NCBI RefSeq assembly: GCF_900236475.1
Contig: NZ_LT963352.1
Coordinates: 5,832,001 to 5,896,000, forward strand
Origin: Streptomyces chartreusis NRRL 3882
GTDB taxonomy: Bacteria > Actinomycetota > Actinomycetes > Streptomycetales > Streptomycetaceae
DNA length: 64,000 nucleotides
Reading direction: 5' to 3'
In this document: piece after piece, positions 50,386-58,661 of the stretch
Layout of the letters: each line of letters begins with the position of its first letter
How positions within the stretch are numbered: the first letter of the stretch is position 1
The notes under the pieces: model-generated
Databases searched by the model: none
The model's input: only the letters and a program-made list of their open reading frames with translations
Told to the model about the DNA's origin: nothing
Program-made: the position numbers and the translations under genes

Positions 50386-50400
50386 TAGGAAACTTTCCTA
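50386..50400. promoter_or_regulatory. CsnR operator palindrome
   Basis: TAGGAAACTTTCCTA is a perfect 7-1-7 palindrome 87 bases ahead of csnR. It matches the GGAAA..TTTCC core I recall for CsnR boxes. It should control csnR and the operon behind it. Confidence 0.75.
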
Positions 50401-50490
50401 TCGGTGGGGAGGAACGTAAGCCCGGCGCCCGGCGGGCGTCAAGAGGGGACGGGCCCGGCAACGCGGTCGTTACCCGGGCACGCGAAAGGG

Positions 50491-50515
50491 CGGCACCCGG
50501 GTGATCCGGGTGCCG
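50491..50515 (-). terminator. Hairpin terminator of MscS gene
   Basis: CGGCACCCGG (50491-50500) and CCGGGTGCCG (50506-50515) form a perfect 10-bp stem with a 5-base loop, 17 bases after the stop of the channel gene on the minus strand. Confidence 0.75.
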
Positions 50516-50531
50516 CCCCTCTTGGTGACGG

Positions 50532-51644
50532 TTACTTCGTGGTGCTCGTCGGCGGTGCGACGGGCGTGAGCGGGGACGCCGCCGCCGACTGCGGGGACGC
50601 CGAGTTCGCGTACACCGACGGGGCCGCCATGCCCGCCGTCGGGTCGGCGGGGGCTTCCTCCACCGGGGCCGTGGCCCCGCCGACGATCCGGATGTCCGCC
50701 GCGTCGAACGCCCGCTTGATGCGCCAGCGCAGTTCGCGCTCCACGGTCAGGGACTTGCCGGGCATGGTCTTGGCGGAGACGCGCACCACCATGGAGTCCA
50801 GCAGGACGCTGTCCAGGCCGAGGACCTCGATCGGGCCCCACAGCAGCTCGTTCCAGGGCTCCTCGGCGCTCATCTTCCCGGCGACCTCGTCCAGCGTCGC
50901 CTTCACCTTGTCCAGGTCCTCGCCGGCATGGACGGTGACGTCGACATTGGCCGTCGCCCAGCCCTGGGACAGGTTGCCGATGCGCTTGACCTCGCCGTTG
51001 CGGACGTACCAGATCTCGCCGCCGTCGCCGCGCAGCTTGGTCACACGCAGGCCCACCTCGATCACCTCTCCGGAGGCGACGCCCGCGTCGATGGTGTCGC
51101 CGACGCCGTACTGGTCCTCCAGGATCATGAAGACGCCGGAGAGGAAGTCCGTGACCAGGTTGCGGGCGCCGAAGCCGATCGCGACACCGGCGACACCGGC
51201 CGAGGCCAGCAACGGGGCCAGGTTGATCTGGAAGGTGCCCAGGACCATCAGCGCGGCCGTGCCGATGATCAGGAACGACGCCACCGAGCGCAGCACCGAG
51301 CCGATCGCCTGCGAGCGCTGGCGACGGCGCTCGACGTTGACCAGCAGCCCGCCGAGCCCGGAGCCGTCCACGGACTGGCCGGTCCGGTTCATCCGGTCTA
51401 TCAGCTTGGTGATCGCGCGCCGGACGACGACCCGCAGTACGGCCGCCACCACCACGATGAGCAGGACCCTCAGGCCGATCGCGAGCCACGTCGACCAGTT
51501 CTGCTCGACCCAGCCGGCGGCGTTCGTGGCGCTCTCCTGGGCGTCCTGGAACGAGGGCACTCTCGGGGTCTCCGACTCCGAGGGGGTCGGCGACGGCGAC
51601 GGGCCGGCGGCCAGCAGGACGGCGTCCGCAACGGACAAGGACAC
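50532..51644 (-). CDS. MscS-family mechanosensitive ion channel
   Basis: Channel protein of 370 residues. Three helices line up as in MscS: AIGLRVLLIVVVAAVLRVVV (about 55-75), SVASFLIIGTAALMVLGTFQ (about 130-149) and the pore helix PLLASAGVAGVAIGFGARNL, followed by VTDFLSGVFMILEDQYGVGD. The beta domain reads GEVIEVGLRVTKLRGDGGEI and WYVRNGEV. It would open under membrane tension to release solutes during osmotic downshift. GTG or ATG choice: the frame starts MSLSVADAVLLAAGPSPSPT at 51644. It is monocistronic, closed by a hairpin and divergent from the HNH gene. Confidence 0.9.
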   Translation of the reverse strand: MSLSVADAVLLAAGPSPSPTPSESETPRVPSFQDAQESATNAAGWVEQNWSTWLAIGLRVLLIVVVAAVLRVVVRRAITKLIDRMNRTGQSVDGSGLGGLLVNVERRRQRSQAIGSVLRSVASFLIIGTAALMVLGTFQINLAPLLASAGVAGVAIGFGARNLVTDFLSGVFMILEDQYGVGDTIDAGVASGEVIEVGLRVTKLRGDGGEIWYVRNGEVKRIGNLSQGWATANVDVTVHAGEDLDKVKATLDEVAGKMSAEEPWNELLWGPIEVLGLDSVLLDSMVVRVSAKTMPGKSLTVERELRWRIKRAFDAADIRIVGGATAPVEEAPADPTAGMAAPSVYANSASPQSAAASPLTPVAPPTSTTK

Positions 51645-51957
51645 GGCAGGTACCTCCAGGTGCAGCGGTCTGCCCCGGTGCGGTGGTTCAGGGGGGTCAA
51701 GGTCACGACTGGGTCACCGAAGGGGCAGAACCACCACACTAACGGGGCATTGTGTGTGCTCCCGCGGGATGTGTGAAGGAGAGACCGTGCTCACCTGGGC
51801 TTGAACAGGCCATGATCCGGGGGATGAATCAGATGTGGTCGAAAACACTCCCAGCCCGTTACGGGGACATGGTGGCGCTATCACCAGGCATGAGGGGAGA
51901 CTGACTACGAATCGTCCCGGCGCGAGCCACGCGCCGCCGGCGTCCAAGGAGGCATCC
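51645..51957. promoter_or_regulatory. Divergent promoter region mscS/HNH
   Basis: 313 bases. AAGGAGG at 51946-51952 is the HNH ribosome site. The middle (around 51735-51760, TAACGGGGCATTGTG) is AT-richer and probably promoter. No gene is supported; the long HNH frame opening at 51835 has an unconserved leader. Confidence 0.4.
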
Positions 51958-52494
51958 GTGCCGCACGTCCTGGTCCTCAACGCGTCGTACGAGCCGCTAG
52001 GTGTCGTACCGCTCCGCCGCGCGCTCGTCCTCGTCCTCGAGAACAAGGCCGTATGCCTCGAGGAGTCCGGCGCCTATCTGCACAGCGCGACCGTCACAGT
52101 CCCCGCACCCAGCGTGGTCCGGCTCAAGCGATTCGTCCGGGTTCCCTATCGGGGGCCCGTTCCACTGACCCGCCGGGCGCTGTTCGCCCGTGACGGGGGC
52201 CGGTGCATGTACTGCGGTGGCGTCGCAACCAGCGTCGACCACGTCATCCCGCGCAGCCGCGGGGGCAAGCACGTCTGGGACAACGTGGTGGCGTCCTGCC
52301 GCCGCTGCAACCACGTGAAGGCCGACCGTCACCTCTTCGAGATCGGCTGGCGGCTGCGCCACAAACCCGCTCCGCCCTCCGGCCTGGCCTGGCGCATCAT
52401 CGGGACCGGGCATAGGGATCCGCGCTGGCTGCCGTACTTGCAGCCGTACGGCGCGGACGACGCCTTGGCCCGGATCGACGGCATTTCCGCCTGA
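51958..52494 (+). CDS. HNH endonuclease family protein
   Basis: 178-residue protein with a C-terminal HNH nuclease fold. An N-terminal barrel-like domain (VPHVLVLNASYEPLGVVPLR, LVLVLENKAVCLEESGAYLH) is followed by the nuclease core: CMYCGGVATSVDHVIPRSRG, then WDNVVASCRRCNHVKADRHL. Two Cys-x2-Cys pairs hold a zinc, and the His of DHV with the Asn of WDN form the catalytic centre. This form is conserved in actinobacteria as a single chromosomal gene and is not a mobile-element nuclease; its substrate is unknown. GTG at 51958 has AAGGAGG five bases upstream, which decides the start. Confidence 0.87.
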   Translation: MPHVLVLNASYEPLGVVPLRRALVLVLENKAVCLEESGAYLHSATVTVPAPSVVRLKRFVRVPYRGPVPLTRRALFARDGGRCMYCGGVATSVDHVIPRSRGGKHVWDNVVASCRRCNHVKADRHLFEIGWRLRHKPAPPSGLAWRIIGTGHRDPRWLPYLQPYGADDALARIDGISA

Positions 52495-52587
52495 CGAGGA
52501 TCCGGGCCTTCGTATTGCCGCGTGCGGCCGGCCGACCGGCCCGGGGAACCCCCGTTCCCCCGGGCCGGCCGGTCGTGAGGAGGGCGC

Positions 52588-53940
52588 TTACGCGTACCGC
52601 AGCTCCCCGGGGCGTACCGCGCGGCGCAGCAGGGGCAGCGAGCCGGCCGCGGCCAGCAGGCAGGCGGCGTAGACGGCGACCGGTACCAGGGAGATCGCCC
52701 AGGGCACCGGACGGCCGGCGAGCAGGGCGTACCACGTGCCGATGGCCAGCCCGCCCATGCCCGACAGCAGCACGGCCGGGGCGAGCGGCAGCGCGGTCTC
52801 CAGCAGCAGGGCCCGGCCGAGCACCGTGCGCGGCACCCCGGCGGCGGCCTGCGCGGCCAGGCCCCGGCGGCGGGTGGCCAGGGACTCGGCGCTGCCGACG
52901 GCGAGACCGGACAGGGTGATCGCGAAGGCGATGGCGATGGCGGCGCCGGTGAGGTCGAGGCCGGTGGTGTAGTAGGACGCGGGTTCGGAGAAGTTCCGGG
53001 TGCGCACCACGTCGCCCAGCACCTGCCGGACGCCCATGAAGGCGGTCCCGACTGCCGTCACCAGCAGCACCGCGGCATGCGTGCGGGCGGCCGACCAGGG
53101 GTCGTCGCGCAGCCGCTCCGCCGCGATCAGCGTCGCCGCCGACCGGGCCCGGACCGCGAGGATCCGCCCGGTCGCCTTCGCGGTGGCCCCGGAGAGCCAC
53201 ACCGCGCCCGCGCCGACCGCGAGGACCACGCCCGCCACCGTCAGCGGCAACCCGCCGCCCGGCCGGTTGGAGGCCGCCGGGGACGTGGTGCCCGCGGTCA
53301 GCAGCGCCAGCACCGCGACGAGCAGGACCCCGGCCAGGAACAGCAGCCCGGGCCCCCGTCCGGTGCGCGGCCCGACCCGGCGCACCCAGCCGAGCGGGGA
53401 GGCCACGACCCGGCGCAGCGCCAGCGCGCCCGCCGTCGCGCCCAGTACCGGTACGGCGACGGCGACCAGGGCGATGCCCACCCAGGCCAGGACGGTCGGC
53501 CGGTCCCACTGTCGCAGCAGGAGCAGCACCGCGAGGACGGTGGCGACCGCCGAGCCCAGCAGGCAGGCCAGCCCGGTCTCCAGCGCGGCGATCCGCCGCA
53601 CCTGCCAGGGCGTCGCCCCGGCCAGCCGCAACCCGGCGAGCCGCCGGTCGCGGTGCACGGCGCCGATCCGGGCGCACTGGCCGAGGAACCCCAGCACCGG
53701 CACGAGCAGGAGCAGCAGGCCGACGATCACGCCGGACCGGGTGCCGGGCTGGTCCAGCAGGCCCGCGCCGGCGGACATCCGGTAACTGCCGCGCAGCGCG
53801 GCCAGGGTGACGGCGGCCAGCGCGAACCCCGTCGCGAGCGCGGCGCCCGTCGCCGTCAGCGTCACCCGCCACCACTCCCGGCGATCGGAACCACGGGTGA
53901 GCTCCCAGGCGAGGCGGAGATCGGCACGCAGGGACCTCAT
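52588..53940 (-). CDS. FtsX-like ABC transporter permease
   Basis: Large membrane subunit of 450 residues with about ten helices, in MacB/FtsX style. An N-terminal cytoplasmic stretch (MRSLRADLRLAWELTRGSDR) precedes the first helix. The C-terminal FtsX domain has AAGVPRTVLGRALLLETALP and LLSGMGGLAIGTWYALLAG, followed by the last helices. It pairs with the adjacent ATPase and resembles the two-gene exporters of antimicrobials or lipids regulated by PadR proteins. ATG at 53940 overlaps the ATPase stop as ATGA. The substrate is unknown. Confidence 0.85.
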   Translation of the reverse strand: MRSLRADLRLAWELTRGSDRREWWRVTLTATGAALATGFALAAVTLAALRGSYRMSAGAGLLDQPGTRSGVIVGLLLLLVPVLGFLGQCARIGAVHRDRRLAGLRLAGATPWQVRRIAALETGLACLLGSAVATVLAVLLLLRQWDRPTVLAWVGIALVAVAVPVLGATAGALALRRVVASPLGWVRRVGPRTGRGPGLLFLAGVLLVAVLALLTAGTTSPAASNRPGGGLPLTVAGVVLAVGAGAVWLSGATAKATGRILAVRARSAATLIAAERLRDDPWSAARTHAAVLLVTAVGTAFMGVRQVLGDVVRTRNFSEPASYYTTGLDLTGAAIAIAFAITLSGLAVGSAESLATRRRGLAAQAAAGVPRTVLGRALLLETALPLAPAVLLSGMGGLAIGTWYALLAGRPVPWAISLVPVAVYAACLLAAAGSLPLLRRAVRPGELRYA

Positions 53941-54623
53941 GCCGTCACCCCCAGCGGCGCCACGGCCCCGTCCCGCAGCTGGACCTCCCGGTCCCCGTAC
54001 GCCGCCACCTGGGCGTCGTGGGTGATCAGCAGGACCGCCGTGCCCGACTCGCGGGCCGTGTGGACCAGGGCCGTCATGACCTGTTCGCCGGCGAGGGAGT
54101 CCAGGGCCCCCGTCGGCTCGTCGGCGAAGACGACCTTCGGGCCGGTGACCAGGGCCCGGGCCAGCGCGGTCCGCTGGGCCTGACCGCCGCTCATCTCGCC
54201 CGGCCGCAGGTCCTGCTGCCCGCGCACGCCGAACCGCTCCAGCCACTCACCGGCCAGGCTCCGGGCCCGGGCGCGGGCGGTGCCGGCCAGCAGCAGTGGC
54301 AGGGCGACGTTGTCCAGGGCCGTCAGCTCAGGGATGAGCTGCCCGAACTGGAACACGACGCCGAACTCGGTCCGCCGCAGCTCGCTCAGCCGCTTCTCGG
54401 GCAGGTCCGCCAGCCGCCGGCCGTCGTACGTCACCGAGCCCTCGTCGGGCCGGACGATGCCGGCCAGGCAGTGCAGCAGCGTCGACTTCCCGCTGCCGCT
54501 CGCGCCGGTCACGGCGAGGATCTCCCCAGGGTGCAGGTCGATGGACGCGCCGCGCAGGGCGGGCGTCCTGCCGTGCGCCTTGGTGAGGCCGCTCGCCGAG
54601 AGGAGAGGCACGGGTTTGCTCAT
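53937..54623 (-). CDS. ABC transporter ATP-binding protein (MacB/LolD type)
   Basis: ATPase of 228 residues. Walker A is GASGSGKSTLLHCLAG, the Q-loop VFQFGQLIPELT, the signature MSGGQAQRTALARAL, Walker B VVFADEPTGALDS and the H-loop LITHDAQVA. The EPTGALDS stretch is typical of the MacB/LolD/FtsE-like class that works with FtsX-type permeases, as the next gene supplies. ATG at 54623 overlaps the PadR stop as ATGA, so regulator, ATPase and permease form a single transcript, giving autoregulation of an exporter. Confidence 0.9.
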   Translation of the reverse strand: MSKPVPLLSASGLTKAHGRTPALRGASIDLHPGEILAVTGASGSGKSTLLHCLAGIVRPDEGSVTYDGRRLADLPEKRLSELRRTEFGVVFQFGQLIPELTALDNVALPLLLAGTARARARSLAGEWLERFGVRGQQDLRPGEMSGGQAQRTALARALVTGPKVVFADEPTGALDSLAGEQVMTALVHTARESGTAVLLITHDAQVAAYGDREVQLRDGAVAPLGVTA

Positions 54624-55153
54624 GCTGCGTCGACCTCCGCGGTCAGGGTGGTGAGCCGGGCCGCCGTGGTGCTCATCCAGCGGAGGTCGGCGTCGAGGTG
54701 GTTGAGGGCGTAGTCCGCCGAGAGCACGGTCGCCAGATCCGCGCCCTGCGCGGCCTTGAGGGCCGTGAGCTGCCGCATCCGCTCCATGTGGGCGGCGCGC
54801 TGGGTGCTCAGATACGCGGCGGGGTCGCCGCCCGAGAGGATGGCCACGACGACCTTGGCGAAGATCTCGTTCGCCACGAAGGGCGCGGGCGGCGTGATCT
54901 CCCCGGCCCACCGGGACAGTTCGCGCGTCCCCTCGTCCGTGGCGCGGTACACCGTCCGCTCCGGGCCGCCGTCCGAGTCGGTTCCCTCGACCTCGGCGAG
55001 GCCGTCCCGGACGAGGCGCTGGAGGGTCGTGTAGACCTGCCCGTAGGCCAGCGGGCGGGCCTGCGGGAAACGTTCGTCGTGGCGTCGCTTGAGGTCGTAG
55101 CCGTGGCTGGGACCCGTGGCGAGCAGGCCCAGCAGGATGTGGCGGGTGCTCAT
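54620..55153 (-). CDS. PadR-family transcriptional regulator
   Basis: Regulator of 177 residues. The winged-helix domain is typical (MSTRHILLGLLATGPSHGYD, then RPLAYGQVYTTLQRLVRDGL and ERTVYRATDEGTRELSRWAG). A C-terminal helical dimerisation region follows. PadR proteins usually repress their own operon and the transporter behind it, released by a toxic ligand. ATG at 55153 begins at the conserved MSTRH. ATG 55162 is also in frame and has no ribosome site but would suit a leaderless mRNA, because the palindrome ends only six bases upstream of it. The gene overlaps the ATPase gene by ATGA. Confidence 0.87.
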   Translation of the reverse strand: MSTRHILLGLLATGPSHGYDLKRRHDERFPQARPLAYGQVYTTLQRLVRDGLAEVEGTDSDGGPERTVYRATDEGTRELSRWAGEITPPAPFVANEIFAKVVVAILSGGDPAAYLSTQRAAHMERMRQLTALKAAQGADLATVLSADYALNHLDADLRWMSTTAARLTTLTAEVDAA

Positions 55154-55167
55154 GCCGATCATTATGT

Positions 55168-55187
55168 ACTCAGTATATGTACTGAGT
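55168..55187. promoter_or_regulatory. PadR operator palindrome
   Basis: ACTCAGTA (55168-55175) and TACTGAGT (55180-55187) are perfect inverted repeats around TATG, within an AT-rich stretch just ahead of the PadR gene. Binding here would block transcription of the exporter operon. Confidence 0.75.
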
Positions 55188-55235
55188 GAATAGCCACGCC
55201 GATCGATTTTGGGACCCCGGCCCGAGGAGGTGGGT

Positions 55236-58154
55236 TCAGTCCGTGACGGCGTACGCCTCCACCGACCACAGCGAGTACCCGTACGGCGTGGCCCGCTCGT
55301 CGCCCTGCACCCGTACGAAGCGCACGTCGCGCTCGTCCATGCGGACGCTCTCCCGGCCGCCCCGGCCGTCCCGTACCGCCGCCGCCGTGCGCCAGCGGCG
55401 GCCGTCCGGCGAGACCTGGACGCGGTACGCCGAGGCATGGGCGTCCTGCCAGCGCAGCACGACCCGCCCCAGCCGTGCCGGGCGTGGCAGCTCGACCTGC
55501 CACCAGGCACCGTCGTCGACCGGGGACGACCAGCGGGTCTCCGGGTCGCCGTCGTTCGCCGCCGACGCGGGGAAGTCCGGCGTCTCGTCGCCCGAGGAGC
55601 GCGCCGTTCCGGTGCGGGCCAGGTCGGGTCCGCCGGTGGGCGGGAAGGCCCGGACGGTGAGCGTGCGGGCCGCTCCCGCGAACCCCAGCCGGATGTCGTA
55701 GGACCGCTGCGGCGCACCGCGCTCCACCGTCACCTCGACGGGGACCTCCACCTTCGTGCCGCGCGGCACGGCGAGTTCGGTCCTGGGCACCTTCACCCGC
55801 ACGCCCTCGGGTGCCTCGACGGTGAGCCTGCCGCGGGCGTCGGCGGGACGCAGCGAGCCCAGCCCGGCCGTCAGCCGCCGCGTCCTGCCGGTCTCGGTGT
55901 CCACCCGGTCGCGCGTCAGCTCCAGGAAGGTGGCGGGGGAGTCCGCGAACCACGGGACCAGGTGACGCACGCGCGACGACGCGGGACCGGTGACCCGTAC
56001 GGCGTCCACCCGCTGCCCGGCCCGCACCTCGGTCGCGCCCGAAGCGGCCAGCCGGCCGGCCCGCCGCCAGCCGCGGCCCGGTACGTGGACCTCGACGTCG
56101 CCCTCGGCACCGGGGTCGGTGAGGGCCGTCACGGCCGCCAGGGACCGGGGGCGCGGGAAGCGCAGGGTGCGGCCGTCGCCCGGGTCGCCGGGGTTGGGGG
56201 GCGGCTCGTGGTCGATGCCCGACCAGGCCTCGTACGCCTTCTGGGCCCGCCGCAGGAAGGGATCCAGGACGTCCGTGCCGACCTTGACCGGTGCCGGTTC
56301 CAGCCGGGCCCGCAGCGCGCCGAGCCGGCGGTACGCCGTCCAGGCCGCCGCCGCGTCCCCGGCGCGCTGCGCGTCGAGCATGTCGAGCGCGGCCGTGCCC
56401 GCCTCGCCGTAGCGCGCCAGTTGCCGCGACCAGGGGGCGACCTCCGGGGCGAGGGCGGTGCCCGTCAGCCGCCGGGGCAGCTCGCGCAGCACCGTGAACG
56501 CCTCGCGCAGGCGCCGCGCCGCGTCACCGCCCGCCCCGGGGGCACTCGTTCCGGCCCTGCCCGCCCCGGTGCGGTCCGCGGGACCGCCCGCCTCGGCGTC
56601 ACCCGCCGTACGCGCCCGCCAGTACGCCTCGGTCAGCGGGCGCAGGTACGCCGACTCCTCCCCGCCGAGGACCGACGACGCGTCGTTCCCGGCGAGCGCG
56701 GCCAGGGCCTCCTCGCGGCGGCGGTCCCCGCCCGCCAGGTCGGCGATCGCGGCGCGCCAGGACTCCCCGGGGCGGTACGAGCGCGGGTTCCAGGCGTAGT
56801 CGGCGGCGGTGAACAGGGGGATGCGGGACGCCTCGGGCTGCTGCATCGCGTTGGCGAGCAGGGCGGCCGAGCCGGTGGCGACGGCCGGCTCACGCCCCCG
56901 GTAGGGGCCGAGGAAGAGGCGGCCGGGCTCGTAGTCGTTGACCGGGTAGTTGTCCATCGTGACCAGCGGATGCCGGAACGCCTCCCGGGCGTCGGCCAGT
57001 TCACCGCCCGTGATGGTGCGGGGCACCACCCCGACGCCCGTCCACGCCACCTCGACATCCGGCTCCAGCGTGCTCGCCAGGGCCCGCCGGTAGTCGGTCG
57101 TGCCGTCCTCGTAGTACTCGGTCGGCATCAGCGACAGAGCGGGGGCGCCGGGGTGCCGTTCCGCCAGGTGCCGGGCCACCGCGTTCGCCACCCGGGCCTG
57201 CGCCCGCGCGGCCGCCCTGGGGCCGGAGCCGAACCGGTCGGCGTCCGCGTCACAGTGCCACTCGCTGTAGCTGACGTCCTGGAACTGGAGCTGGAAGGCC
57301 CGGAAGCCCAGCGCCCACATCGCATCGAGCTTGCGCGTCAGCGCGCGTACGTCGGCGTCCGACGCGAAACACATCGCCTGGCCCGGGGCCACCGCCCAGC
57401 CGAGCGTGACGTGGTTGCGGCGCGCCCGCTCGGCCAGCTCCCGGAACTCGGTGCGCTGCGCCGCCGGATACGGCTCACGCCAGCGCGCCTGCCGGTACAG
57501 GTCGTCCCCGGGGGCGTAGAGGTACCGGTTCTGCTTGGTGCGCCCCATGAAGTCGAGCTGCCCCAGCCGCTGCCGGTGCGTCCACGGGGTGCCGTAGAAG
57601 CCCTCGGTGACGCCGCGCACGGCGGTGCCGGGCCAGTCGCGGACGACGGCGGCGGTGATCGTGCCGTCGGGGCGCAGGAGCTGCCGCAGTGTCTGGACCG
57701 CGTGGAACAGGCCGTCCTCGCCGGTGCCGGTGAGGGAGACGCCGCCTTCGCCCACGGACAGCTCGTATCCCCCGGCGGGGAGGGCGTGGCGGTCGTCCCG
57801 GCGGACGGGCTCCGTCCGTGCCCGGACGACCAGCGCGCCGGGCCCGGCCGAGTCCGTGAGGTGACGGGCCCCGGCCTGCCGCAGCAGCTCGCGCAGGGCG
57901 TCCACGGCGTACTTGTCGGCCGGCGGGTCAGTGATCAGCGCGACCTCGTCGGTGACCGCGACCGGTGCGCCGTTCGCGCGCAGGGACTGGGGGCGCGGCC
58001 AGACGGAGAGGTCGGGTCCGGCGGTGTCGGGCGCGCGGGTCGCGGTCGTGCCCGGGACGGGCGGGGCCGCCACCGCGGCGGGCGGGGCACCGAGGGTTCC
58101 GGCGACGACGGCGACGGCGAGAGCCGCTGCCCGCTTCCCACGCCGCAGTCCCAC
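55236..58154 (-). CDS. Secreted GH84 beta-N-acetylglucosaminidase
   Basis: Secreted enzyme of 972 residues. The signal peptide (KRAAALAVAVVAGTLGAPPA) ends near 30. A GH20b-like domain (LSVWPRPQSLRANGAPVAVT, about 55-180) precedes a GH84 barrel (about 180-480) with VRGVTEGFYGTPWTHRQRLG, then FMGRTKQNRYLYAPGDDLYR. The catalytic pair position reads LQFQDVSYSEW, where a DD is expected. A helical spacer and beta segment follow, and the C-terminus (about 845-972) is an F5/8 type C/CBM32 module (ASAANDGDPETRWSSPVDDG). It should act on N-acetylglucosamine-containing glycans outside the cell. GTG at 58154 is used because GGAGGGG is six bases away; the first GTG (58160) touches it. Confidence 0.88.
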   Translation of the reverse strand: MGLRRGKRAAALAVAVVAGTLGAPPAAVAAPPVPGTTATRAPDTAGPDLSVWPRPQSLRANGAPVAVTDEVALITDPPADKYAVDALRELLRQAGARHLTDSAGPGALVVRARTEPVRRDDRHALPAGGYELSVGEGGVSLTGTGEDGLFHAVQTLRQLLRPDGTITAAVVRDWPGTAVRGVTEGFYGTPWTHRQRLGQLDFMGRTKQNRYLYAPGDDLYRQARWREPYPAAQRTEFRELAERARRNHVTLGWAVAPGQAMCFASDADVRALTRKLDAMWALGFRAFQLQFQDVSYSEWHCDADADRFGSGPRAAARAQARVANAVARHLAERHPGAPALSLMPTEYYEDGTTDYRRALASTLEPDVEVAWTGVGVVPRTITGGELADAREAFRHPLVTMDNYPVNDYEPGRLFLGPYRGREPAVATGSAALLANAMQQPEASRIPLFTAADYAWNPRSYRPGESWRAAIADLAGGDRRREEALAALAGNDASSVLGGEESAYLRPLTEAYWRARTAGDAEAGGPADRTGAGRAGTSAPGAGGDAARRLREAFTVLRELPRRLTGTALAPEVAPWSRQLARYGEAGTAALDMLDAQRAGDAAAAWTAYRRLGALRARLEPAPVKVGTDVLDPFLRRAQKAYEAWSGIDHEPPPNPGDPGDGRTLRFPRPRSLAAVTALTDPGAEGDVEVHVPGRGWRRAGRLAASGATEVRAGQRVDAVRVTGPASSRVRHLVPWFADSPATFLELTRDRVDTETGRTRRLTAGLGSLRPADARGRLTVEAPEGVRVKVPRTELAVPRGTKVEVPVEVTVERGAPQRSYDIRLGFAGAARTLTVRAFPPTGGPDLARTGTARSSGDETPDFPASAANDGDPETRWSSPVDDGAWWQVELPRPARLGRVVLRWQDAHASAYRVQVSPDGRRWRTAAAVRDGRGGRESVRMDERDVRFVRVQGDERATPYGYSLWSVEAYAVTD

Positions 58155-58168
58155 AGGCACCCCTCCAG

Positions 58169-58195
58169 GTGTGTTCGACCGAGTGTGTTCGACCG
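58169..58195. repeat. 13-bp direct repeat at GH84 leader
   Basis: GTGTGTTCGACCG occurs twice (58169-58181, 58183-58195), just upstream of the GH84 ribosome site. It may be a regulator half-site pair or a local duplication. Confidence 0.45.
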
Positions 58196-58391
58196 GGAGA
58201 ACGAGCCCACCACCCGCCCGGTGAAGGTGTCAACGAGAGTGGCCATTGTGCCCTGTTTGCCGGAATCTGGAAGGAGTGGAGGCGAGCGGAATGTGAGCAG
58301 GAGCACGATGTCCGGCCTGGGGTGTCTGCCTTCGCGTCGACTGGGTAGGGCTGCGATAACCGCTGAAGCCGTACCCGACAAGGAGGCCCCC

Positions 58392-58661
58392 GTGGCTGCG
58401 ATGACTTTCCTCCCGCTCCCGGCCCCGTCCAAACCCGTGGCGGACACGTCCGCCGACCTCGACCCCCACTATGACGATCCCCGCTACGAAGACCCCCACT
58501 ACTGCGTCTTCAGCTCCGAGAGCACCTGCGCCGAGCCCCCGCTGACCAGCGAGACTCCGCTGCCCGACGCCGAGCCCCTCACCAGCGAGCCGCCGCTCGC
58601 CGAATCCGCCCCCCTGACCAGCGAACCCTCCGCCTTCGTCCCGGACTTCACGAGGTCCTAG
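58392..58661 (+). CDS. Small acidic hypothetical protein, malQ leader gene
   Basis: Small acidic protein of 89 residues, Pro/Ser/Glu-rich: MAAMTFLPLPAPSKPVADTS, then DLDPHYDDPRYEDPHYCVFS. Four repeats of the LTSEP/LTSET type follow (PLTSETPLPDAEPLTSEPPL). The sequence looks disordered and has no signal peptide. GTG at 58392 has AGGAGG seven bases upstream. The stop (58659-58661) abuts the malQ start with no gap, so the two are one operon. A long antisense frame over the GH84 gene ends in the same frame, but only this part carries a ribosome site. Function unknown. Confidence 0.55.
   Translation: MAAMTFLPLPAPSKPVADTSADLDPHYDDPRYEDPHYCVFSSESTCAEPPLTSETPLPDAEPLTSEPPLAESAPLTSEPSAFVPDFTRS

Noticed and set aside
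55209..58391. Plus-strand open frame of over 1000 codons antisense to the GH84 gene
   Set aside because: It mirrors the GC-rich third positions of the GH84 gene, has Arg/Gly/Pro-rich non-protein-like content and no ribosome site. Only its last part from 58392 is accepted as a gene.
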